From Kaistia adipata DSM 17808 (GTDB lineage Bacteria; Pseudomonadota; Alphaproteobacteria; Rhizobiales; Kaistiaceae), in assembly GCF_000423225.1 (NCBI RefSeq), contig NZ_KE383992.1, positions 126,971 through 190,970 of the forward strand: 64,000 nt of DNA. Reading direction: 5' to 3'. Position 1 is the first letter of the stretch. The number at the start of each line of letters is the position of its first letter. Positions 25,059 through 31,867 of the stretch are shown here, in pieces. Under the pieces are notes generated by a model, which saw nothing but the letters and a program-made list of their open reading frames with translations, had not been told where the DNA came from and made no database searches. The position numbers and the translations under genes are program-made.

Positions 25059-26276
25059 TCAGTTCAGCCCGTCGATGGCGGCGCAGGCCTTCTGCGCGGC
25101 CTCGGCCGGGTTGGCGCCGGAATAGATGTCCTGCGCCAGCGTCACCTCGATGTCGGAAACCTCGAGATAGCGGGCCGAGAGCGGACGCGGCTGCGCGTTC
25201 TGGAGGTGCGTCATGATCTTGTCGGCGCCCTTGCGGTTCGCCTCGAGGAAGGTCTTGGCCGCCTTGACGTTGGCCGGCACCAGATCGACGACCGCGCCGT
25301 TGACGTCTTCCTTGGTCAGGAACTGGATGAACTTCCAGGCCGCTTCCTGATGCGGCGACGACTTGTAGACGACGAGGTTCCAGCCGCCATAGGTGCCGAC
25401 CGGGGTCTTGCCGGCGGGGGCCGTGCCGTTCTCGAAGTCCCAGTCGATCTTCGACTTCTGCAGCGTCGGCTGCTCCAGCGCCGGCCAGAACTCGACGCCG
25501 AGCGAGCCGTTCAGGAACAGTTCGCGCATGTCGCCCGACGAGGCGTTCAGGATGCCCTTCGGCGCGAACGGCACCAGCGACTGCAGATAGGCGAGCGCCT
25601 CGACCGATTCCTTGCTGGTCAGCGCGCACTTGCCGTCCGCGTCGAGAACCTTGCCGCCATTCGAGAAGATGAAGGAGTCCATGACGACGACGGTATCTTC
25701 GCCCTTGTGGCCGAACAGGCCGACGCCATACTTGCCCTTGGCCGGGTCGGTCAGCTTCTCGGCCGCCGCCTTCAGGCCTTCCCAGGTGGCGATCGAGGCC
25801 GGGTCGATGCCGGCTTCCTTGAACAGCGCCTTGTTCAGGAACGAGAACTGCCAGACGTCGACGTTGAACGGGATGCCGTAGAGCTTGCCGCTGTAGTTGG
25901 CCGAATCCCAGGCACCCTTGAAGAAGGTCTCGGGCGAGATGCCGGCGGCCTTGGCCTGCTCGTCGAGATCGGCGATCGCGCCGGCCTCGGCGAAGGCGCC
26001 CTGCCAGATCTGGTCGACGGTCGAGACGTCGGGCGCGTTGCCGCCCTGCACGGCGGTCAGCAGGCGCTGCTGGAACTCCGGATAGGGGATGGTCGTGACT
26101 TCGATCTTGATGCCGGGATTCTCGGCCTCGAAGCGCTTGACCGCCTCCTGCTGGTACTGGCTCAGGCCGGATTCGGTCTGCTGGTTGTCCCAGAACTTGA
26201 GCGTGATGGTCTCCTGCGCGATGGCCGCGGGCGTCAGGCCCGCCAGCATCGTCGCGGCGAGAAGCAGTTTCCTCAT
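25059..26276 (-). CDS. Sugar ABC transporter substrate-binding protein (CUT1 type)
   Basis: 405 residues. A signal peptide ends after AIA at residue 20 and mature TITLKFWDNQ follows. The ATG at 26276 follows GGGAGGGAACC; an upstream ATG at 26303 was rejected. Solute-binding-family stretches include GNAPDVSTVDQIW, YGIPFNVDVWQFSFLNKALFKEAGIDP in part, and GTYGGWNLVVYKSSPHQEAAWKF. It lies between the composite regulator and the two permeases. Ligand unknown, presumably a sugar or sugar-like compound. Confidence 0.9.
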   Translation of the reverse strand: MRKLLLAATMLAGLTPAAIAQETITLKFWDNQQTESGLSQYQQEAVKRFEAENPGIKIEVTTIPYPEFQQRLLTAVQGGNAPDVSTVDQIWQGAFAEAGAIADLDEQAKAAGISPETFFKGAWDSANYSGKLYGIPFNVDVWQFSFLNKALFKEAGIDPASIATWEGLKAAAEKLTDPAKGKYGVGLFGHKGEDTVVVMDSFIFSNGGKVLDADGKCALTSKESVEALAYLQSLVPFAPKGILNASSGDMRELFLNGSLGVEFWPALEQPTLQKSKIDWDFENGTAPAGKTPVGTYGGWNLVVYKSSPHQEAAWKFIQFLTKEDVNGAVVDLVPANVKAAKTFLEANRKGADKIMTHLQNAQPRPLSARYLEVSDIEVTLAQDIYSGANPAEAAQKACAAIDGLN

Positions 26277-26330
26277 GATGGTTCCCTCCCAGTTTCTCAA
26301 CAAAATTGCCCGGGCAATCCGCCCGGCAGG

Positions 26331-28091
26331 CTAGGCTGTCTTCCGGTTCCCGACCGGCCGGTCACTCCGGGTCGCCACCCCCTCTTCCGGCTCTTCGTCG
26401 GCGAGCGTGATGCGCATGCCGAGCGAGGCGAAGGCGAGCCGATCCGCCGGCAGCGAGGCGGAATCCGTGATCAGGTCGTCGACGGCGCCGAGGCCGGCGA
26501 TGCGGTGACTGGCTTCGACGCCGACCAGCGAATGGTCGGCCATCACCACCACCTCGCGCGAGGCGTCGACGAAGCGCTTGGCGGCGAGCGCCAGCCGCTC
26601 GTCGGTGGCGGAGGGCCCGAAATGCGGCGAGATGCCGTCGACCGAGAGAAAGGCGCGGTCGACCCGCATCGTCTCGAACAGCGCGCCGAGGCTCGGCCCG
26701 ACGAGGCAGCGATCCTTTGCCTGGTATTCGCCGCTGGTCATGATCAGCTTCAGCCCGGGCCGGCCGGAAAGCCGCTCCATGACGTCGACGGCGTTGGTGA
26801 CGATGGTGATGCCGCTGCGCCCGGTCAGCTCGTCGGCGAGCAGCGTCGAGAGCGTGCCGCCATTGATCAGGATGGTGTCGCCGGCACGCACCAGGCGCGC
26901 CGCGCTCTTCGCGATCAGCCGCCGGATCGCGGCGATCTCGCGGGCGATGCCGGATTGCGGCGCCGCGATCTTCAGCTCGAAGCCGAGCGCCTCGGCCCGC
27001 TCGCGCATGGCGCGCGCCATGTTGCGGTACCAGTCATGCGCCGGATAATGCGGCACGAAGCCGATGGCGCGACGCGGACCGACGGAGCGGACGAAAGCCG
27101 GACGCTCGGCGGCGCCGAGGATCGCCGCCTCGGCTTCCGGCGCCAGCACCCAGCCATTTCCAGACTTGAGGTAGTAGCGGTCGAGCGTCTCCGGCGTGAC
27201 GACGACATGCGGCGTGCGGATCTCGTCCGGCATCGCGCTGCCATGCAGCGCCGCGGCCAGCGTCTCGACGGCGCGGATGCCGACGATCTCGGGAAAGAGC
27301 GCCGCGGTCGCCTTCAGCTTTCCGCGCGAGGCCAGGGCGTCGAACAGGGCCGCGCCCTCGCCGCCGACGGAGAACGCGCGGACCGCGTCGGCGCCGGCCT
27401 TGTCGGAGGCCTCGATCGCCGCCAGCACCGAATGGTCGTTGACGCCGAAGATCACGTTGATGTCCGGATAGGCGGCGAAGGCATCGAGGCTGGCCCTGAG
27501 CGCGATGCGGAAGCTGCCCTGGCCGTCGACCCGCCACGGCCGCACCGTACCCCGGAACGTCTCGCCGAAACCCTTGATGAAGCCGTCGCAGCGGGCGCGC
27601 GTGTTGGGCAGGTTCTCCAGCGAGACGAGCAGGACGCGCGCCTCGGCGATCCCACCCGACAGCATCCGCCCCGCGGCGCGGCCGAGCTCGCGCCCGGCGG
27701 TGAAATTGTCGGGACCGAGATAGACGCCGCCTTCCTGCGGCGAGGATTCGGCGAGGAAGGGGATGCGCCGGCGCTTCGCCAGCATCCGGAGCGTGTCGGC
27801 GCCACGCCCTCCGATCGGCGGCAGCACGATGGCGTCGACGCCCTCGACCTCGTCCTGCAGCGCGTTTTCACGCGGCGCCGGGGCCTCGGCCTTGTCGGCG
27901 CCAGCGACCGGGAGCAGCGCGCCGCCATGGGTGCGCTCAATCCGCCCCTCTTCCGCCAGGCGGACGATGTCCCGGCGAATCGTCACGCTGGAGACGCGGC
28001 CGATGCGCTGCGCGATCTCCAGCACGGAGACCTCCTCGCCCGCCTGGGCGAGGATCTCGATGATCCGGTCTTCGCGCTTCGATTTGATCAT
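26331..28091 (-). CDS. Composite regulator: DeoR helix-turn-helix, periplasmic-binding-like segment, DeoR sugar-phosphate sensor
   Basis: 586 residues from the ATG at 28091, more than twice a normal DeoR protein. Residues 3-61 are a DeoR helix-turn-helix (REDRIIEILAQAGEEVSV, SSVTIRRDIVRLAEEGRIER, THGGAL). Residues about 82-310 look like a sugar-binding periplasmic protein without its first strands: VDAIVLPPIGG, VYLGPDNFTAGRELGR, INVIFGVNDHSVLAAIEA. Residues 341-400 look like the missing N-terminal part (RAIGFVPHYPAHDWYRNMA). They run straight into a DeoR C-terminal sensor (401-560): AGDTILINGGT, TIVTNAVDV, DRAFLSVDGI, MADHSL. It may sense both a free sugar and a sugar phosphate. In-frame ATGs at 28121 and 28169 are alternative starts. 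It heads the operon below. Confidence 0.8.
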   Translation of the reverse strand: MIKSKREDRIIEILAQAGEEVSVLEIAQRIGRVSSVTIRRDIVRLAEEGRIERTHGGALLPVAGADKAEAPAPRENALQDEVEGVDAIVLPPIGGRGADTLRMLAKRRRIPFLAESSPQEGGVYLGPDNFTAGRELGRAAGRMLSGGIAEARVLLVSLENLPNTRARCDGFIKGFGETFRGTVRPWRVDGQGSFRIALRASLDAFAAYPDINVIFGVNDHSVLAAIEASDKAGADAVRAFSVGGEGAALFDALASRGKLKATAALFPEIVGIRAVETLAAALHGSAMPDEIRTPHVVVTPETLDRYYLKSGNGWVLAPEAEAAILGAAERPAFVRSVGPRRAIGFVPHYPAHDWYRNMARAMRERAEALGFELKIAAPQSGIAREIAAIRRLIAKSAARLVRAGDTILINGGTLSTLLADELTGRSGITIVTNAVDVMERLSGRPGLKLIMTSGEYQAKDRCLVGPSLGALFETMRVDRAFLSVDGISPHFGPSATDERLALAAKRFVDASREVVVMADHSLVGVEASHRIAGLGAVDDLITDSASLPADRLAFASLGMRITLADEEPEEGVATRSDRPVGNRKTA

Positions 28092-28100
28092 ATTGATCAC
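28084..28100. promoter_or_regulatory. Paired TTGATC direct repeats, site 1 (candidate DeoR-type operator)
   Basis: TTGATCATATTGATCAC is two TTGATCA copies 9 bp apart. It overlaps the ATG (28091) of the composite regulator, fitting autorepression. A matching site lies at 28172-28188. Confidence 0.5.
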
Positions 28101-28171
28101 AATTCCCTTGCTGACAGCCATTATCGGCAAGGCTTTCCGGCATTCAAGGCCGGATTGCCGTATGGGCAATA

Positions 28172-28188
28172 TTGATCGAGTTGATCAA
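28172..28188. promoter_or_regulatory. Paired TTGATC direct repeats, site 2 (candidate DeoR-type operator)
   Basis: TTGATCGAGTTGATCAA again has two TTGATC copies 9 bp apart, 88 bp from site 1, in the divergent region between the regulator and the nucleoside hydrolase gene. A single GATCAAATT follows at about 28205. It could serve both transcription directions. Confidence 0.5.
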
Positions 28189-28331
28189 ATCACGCGATCC
28201 CGGCGATCAAATTGGAGAAAGCCCGCGCGGACCGAATAAAGCGCCGGAGCGACCACTCGGCCCCTGTTCGGCCATGGCGATATGCTGGATCCTGTGCCGA
28301 CCGGATTTGAGACCCATCATCAGGACAGAGA

Positions 28332-29333
28332 ATGCCCAAGACCGCTTCCAGCCCAGGCCCCATCAAGGTCATCTACGATACCGATCCCGGCATCGACGAC
28401 GCGATGGCGCTGCTCTTCCTCGAATATGCGCCGGCGATCGACCTCGTCGGCATTACCACCGTGCTCGGCAACGCCTCGATCGAGACGACGACGCGCAACG
28501 CCCTGTTCCTGAAGCAGTATTTCGGGATCCAGGCCCCGGTGGCGCGCGGCGCCGACCGCCCGCTGGTGCTCGAGCTCGCCGACGAGCCGCCCCACCACAT
28601 CCACGGCCATAACGGCCTCGGCGACGTGCCGATTCCGGAGACGCTCTCGGTCACCGAGCACGAGCTCCCGGCGCATCGCTTCATCATCGACATGGTGCGC
28701 AAGCATCCCGGCGAGATCACCATCGTCGCCGTCGGCCGGATGACCAATCTGGCATTGGCGCTGCGCGAGGACCCCGGCATCGCCGACCTGGTCAAAGAGA
28801 TCGTCATCATGGGCGGCGCCTTCGGCTATTCCGGCCATTCCGGCAATGTCACGCCCGTCGCCGAGGCCAACATCATCGGCGACCCGCACGCCGCCGACGA
28901 GATGTTCGCGGCCAGCTGGCCGATCGTCGTGGTCGGCCTCGACGTCACGCAGGAATGCGTGATGTCCACCGCCTACATGCAGGAACTGCGCGAGAAGGCC
29001 GGCAAGGCGGGCCAGTTCTGCTGGGACATCTCGCGCGTCTACGAGGATTTCTACCGCGCCGCCACCGGCATCGACGGCATCTTCGTGCACGATTCCTCGG
29101 CTGTCGCCTATCTGCTCGACCCGAGCCTGTTCACCACCCGAACCGGCCCGATCAAGGTGGTGACCGAAGGCATCGCCATCGGCCAGACCATCCAGAAGCC
29201 GTCGACCCGCTCCTTCCCGCCCGGCGTCTGGGACGGCCTGCCGGATCACACCATCTGCACGGATGTCGACGGAAAGCGCTTCCTCGACCTCTACTTCCAG
29301 ACGATCGTCGACGGCGCCGCCGCGCGGGCGTGA
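28332..29333 (+). CDS. Nucleoside hydrolase (inosine-uridine preferring type)
   Basis: 333 residues. The N-terminal calcium-site signature DTDPGIDDAMAL (residues 16-27) is diagnostic for this family. NGLGDV, VAVGRMTNLALAL, IVIMGGAFGYSGH, EANIIGDPHAAD and the late HDSSAVAYLLDP, with its active-site His and Asp, are also present. The enzyme hydrolyses nucleosides to base plus ribose in the cytosol. It is divergent from the composite regulator and upstream of a SorC-type regulator and deoC, so it may feed pentose into that pathway. Confidence 0.93.
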   Translation: MPKTASSPGPIKVIYDTDPGIDDAMALLFLEYAPAIDLVGITTVLGNASIETTTRNALFLKQYFGIQAPVARGADRPLVLELADEPPHHIHGHNGLGDVPIPETLSVTEHELPAHRFIIDMVRKHPGEITIVAVGRMTNLALALREDPGIADLVKEIVIMGGAFGYSGHSGNVTPVAEANIIGDPHAADEMFAASWPIVVVGLDVTQECVMSTAYMQELREKAGKAGQFCWDISRVYEDFYRAATGIDGIFVHDSSAVAYLLDPSLFTTRTGPIKVVTEGIAIGQTIQKPSTRSFPPGVWDGLPDHTICTDVDGKRFLDLYFQTIVDGAAARA

Positions 29334-29616
29334 GATCGGAGGGCGGCCACCGGCCGCCCTTCTCCGCTTTACGGGAGACTTGTCGCCCCCAGTTCTCCAC
29401 CGGGACCGTGCCACCCTCCTCCGCCACCCGCGCGAAGGCGGCGATCCATGCAACCGCGCCCTTCGCCGGTGAACCTCCCGATACCTCAGCTGGATGGATC
29501 CCGGCTCGGAGCCGGATGACGGCGAGCGTGGGGCAAAGGCCGGAGGGAGACTTCCCGACACCGGCTCATGCGACCTTTGTACCATCCTGCCCAGCCATCA
29601 CGCAGCGCTCGCGTTC

Positions 29617-29740
29617 CATCATCCTGAGGTGTCCGAGCGCAGCTCGGGCCTCGAAGGACGCACCGTCTCGGAGTAGCCGTCAGCTGCACAGACGCCGTGC
29701 GTGCTTCGAGACGCCCCTTCGGGCCCTCAGCATGATGAGG
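29617..29740. repeat. Paired CATCCTGAGG inverted repeat, second copy
   Basis: CATCATCCTGAGG at the left faces CCTCAGCATGATG at the right, with CTCGAAGGACGCA and GTGCTTCGAGACG inside, the same arrangement as at 18131-18243. It accounts for much of the 536-bp gene-free stretch 29334-29869; the rest has a few short hairpins and the regulator's operator, and I see no coding potential. Confidence 0.75.
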
Positions 29741-29831
29741 GCGGTGCTCCGCCCAAGTCCCCTCGGAGAATAGTGAAGGGACGCGCGGGCCCATCCCGCG
29801 CATTGACTCTGCCGAAACGACAGCCTATTTC

Positions 29832-29868
29832 ATTTCACATAAGTGATCGTCAATCACATATGTGAAAT
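29832..29868. promoter_or_regulatory. Double palindromic operator before the SorC-type regulator
   Basis: TCACATAAGTGA (29835-29846) and the perfect palindrome TCACATATGTGA (29854-29865) are 19 bp apart. ATTTCA and TGAAAT at the outer edges make the whole 37 bp one larger, nearly perfect inverted repeat centred at 29850. It ends 1 bp before the regulator's ATG, consistent with autoregulation. Confidence 0.75.
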
Positions 29869-29869
29869 C

Positions 29870-30874
29870 ATGGCGAGCCCCAGCCCGATCCGCACGGCGA
29901 GTGACGAGCAGCGCGAGCACCTGATGGTGCAGGTCGCGAAGCTCTATTACGACCTCGAGCGGACGCAGGGCGAGATCGCGACCGAGCTCGGCCTGACCCG
30001 CTGGCAGGTCGCGCGGCTGCTGCGCGATGCGCGCGAGAGCGGCATCGTCCGCATCGCCATCGTGCCGCGCGCCCAGCGCCTGCCGGCGCTCGAAGCCCGC
30101 CTGCAGACCGCCTTCTCGCTGCGCGAGGCGATCGTCGTGCCGGCGATCGGCGACGGCGCCGTGGCCCAGGACGCGGTCGCCCAGGCGGCCGGGCAATATC
30201 TCGCCACGCTGAGCCCCCGTCCCGGCCTGATCGGCGTATCCTGGGGCCGGACCATGGCGGCGGTCGCGCACTGGCTGCCGCCCGGCTGGAACGACGGCGT
30301 TCGGATCGTCCTGATGAACGGCGCGACCAATTCGAGATCGGCGCGGCTCGCCACCAACACCGTCGCCGAGCGCTTCGCCGAAAGCGGCAACGGCACGGCG
30401 ACGCTGCTGCCCGTGCCGGCGATCGTCGGCCGCGCCGAGACACGCGAGGTGCTCGAAGCCGACCCGGTCATCGCCGACGTGCTGGCGCTCGCCGAGGAGG
30501 CGCCCGTCGCCTGCTTCGGCCTCGGCGGCATGGCGGGCTCCGTCCATATCGAATCCGGCTACCTGACCGACCGCGACGTCGACGGCCTCGCCGAAAAACA
30601 CGCGGTGGGCGACCTGCTCGGCCGCTTCATCGACGCGGAAGGCAAGATCGCCGATCCGGCGCTCGACGCCCGCACGATCGGCCTCGCGCCGGAAAAGCTG
30701 CGCGACAAGACGCATGCGATCGGCGTCGCCGCCGGCAAGTCCAAGCACGCCGTCGTCCTCGCGGCGCTCAAGGCCCGTTACGTCAACGTCCTCGTCACCG
30801 ACGAGGCGACCGCCCTATTTGCTCTATCCGAACTCGCCCTTTCCGAAGCCCGGGAGAAGACCCATGCCGGCTGA
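29870..30874 (+). CDS. SorC/DeoR-type (sugar-binding) transcriptional regulator
   Basis: 334 residues. The N-terminal helix-turn-helix (about 22-60) reads AKLYYDLERTQGEIATELGLTRWQVARLLRDA in two halves. The large effector domain has GLIGVSWGRTMAAVA and LMNGATNSR, and ends with IGVAAGKSKHAVVLAALKARYVNVLVTDEATA split into the family pattern. This is the type to which Bacillus DeoR and CggR belong, with sugar-phosphate effectors. It overlaps deoC by 11 bp, so the effector is probably deoxyribose-5-phosphate (inference). The ATG at 29870 was preferred to the GTG at 29843, which lies inside the operator. Confidence 0.88.
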   Translation: MASPSPIRTASDEQREHLMVQVAKLYYDLERTQGEIATELGLTRWQVARLLRDARESGIVRIAIVPRAQRLPALEARLQTAFSLREAIVVPAIGDGAVAQDAVAQAAGQYLATLSPRPGLIGVSWGRTMAAVAHWLPPGWNDGVRIVLMNGATNSRSARLATNTVAERFAESGNGTATLLPVPAIVGRAETREVLEADPVIADVLALAEEAPVACFGLGGMAGSVHIESGYLTDRDVDGLAEKHAVGDLLGRFIDAEGKIADPALDARTIGLAPEKLRDKTHAIGVAAGKSKHAVVLAALKARYVNVLVTDEATALFALSELALSEAREKTHAG

Positions 30875-31856
30875 CGGCTCCACCAAGGCTCCGCCGCTCT
30901 CCAATGCCCTGACGCGCAATGACGGCACGCCGCTCCGGACCGACTGGTTCGAGGGCGCGCAGGTCAACACCTCCGCCGCCGAGCGCCGCGCGAGTACACT
31001 GACGACGCGGCGCACGGTGAAGAAGGAATACCAGGCCGCCTGGCTGGTGAAGGCGGTGACGCTGATGGACCTGACGACGCTCGCCGGCGACGACACGCCC
31101 GGCCGCGTGCACCGGCTCTGCATGAAGGCGCGGCGGCCGTTCCGCGACGACCTGGTCGAGGCGCTGGGGCTTGCCGGCGATCCGCCTGTCGTCGGCGCCG
31201 TCTGCGTCTATCCGACCATGGTCGCCCCGGCGGTCAAGGCACTCGCGGGTTCCGGCATTCCCGTCGCCTCGGTCGCCACCGGCTTCCCGGCCGGCCTGAC
31301 GCCGCTCAAGCAGCGGCTGGAAGAGATCCACTACGCCGTCGGCGAGGGCGCGCACGAGATCGACATCGTCATCACCCGCGCGCATGTGCTGAATTCCGAC
31401 TGGCAGGCGCTCTATGACGAGGTCGCGGCGATGCGCGAAGCCTGCGGCGAGGCGCATCTGAAGGCGATCCTCGCCACCGGCGACCTGAAGACGCTGCGCA
31501 ACGTCTACAAGGCGTCGATGGTCGCCATGCAGGCCGGCGCCGACTTCATCAAGACCTCGACCGGCAAGGAAGACGTCAACGCGACGCTGCCGGTCAGCCT
31601 CGTCATGTGCCGCGCCATCCGCGACTACGAGGCGGCGACCGGCTTCAAGATCGGCTTCAAGCCGGCCGGCGGCCTTCGCACCGCCAAGGACGCCATGGCC
31701 TGGCTGATCCTGATGAAGGAAGAGCTCGGCAATCGCTGGCTCGAGCCCGACCTCTTCCGCATCGGCGCCAGCTCGCTGCTGGCCGACATCGAGCGGCAGA
31801 TCGAGCACTACGTCACCGGACGCTATTCCTCCACCATCCGTCACGCGCTCGCCTGA
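30864..31856 (+). CDS. deoC: Deoxyribose-phosphate aldolase
   Basis: 330 residues, with about 70 residues before the aldolase barrel, longer than the roughly 250-residue bacterial form but similar to the longer DERA types. DLTTL is the barrel start. The Schiff-base lysine K230 is in DFIKTSTGK and the second catalytic lysine K266 is in GFKPAGG. It cleaves 2-deoxyribose-5-phosphate to glyceraldehyde-3-phosphate and acetaldehyde. The ATG lies within the last codons of the regulator gene. The aldehyde dehydrogenase gene 11 bp downstream would remove the acetaldehyde. Confidence 0.95.
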   Translation: MPADGSTKAPPLSNALTRNDGTPLRTDWFEGAQVNTSAAERRASTLTTRRTVKKEYQAAWLVKAVTLMDLTTLAGDDTPGRVHRLCMKARRPFRDDLVEALGLAGDPPVVGAVCVYPTMVAPAVKALAGSGIPVASVATGFPAGLTPLKQRLEEIHYAVGEGAHEIDIVITRAHVLNSDWQALYDEVAAMREACGEAHLKAILATGDLKTLRNVYKASMVAMQAGADFIKTSTGKEDVNATLPVSLVMCRAIRDYEAATGFKIGFKPAGGLRTAKDAMAWLILMKEELGNRWLEPDLFRIGASSLLADIERQIEHYVTGRYSSTIRHALA

Positions 31857-31867
31857 GGGGACCGAAC

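Noticed and set aside
24993-28175. A 1060-codon plus-strand frame opposite the binding-protein and composite-regulator genes
   Set aside because: Shadow of two well-supported genes; composition is Arg/Asp/Gln-rich with no recognisable motif.
29334-29831. Short plus-strand frames across 29263-29773
   Set aside because: They run through palindromic repeats, lack ribosome sites and have no coherent codon use.
31607-31867. Upstream extension of the aldehyde dehydrogenase frame into deoC
   Set aside because: It reads deoC in the wrong frame; the ATG at 31868 follows the deoC stop with GAGGGGACC upstream.
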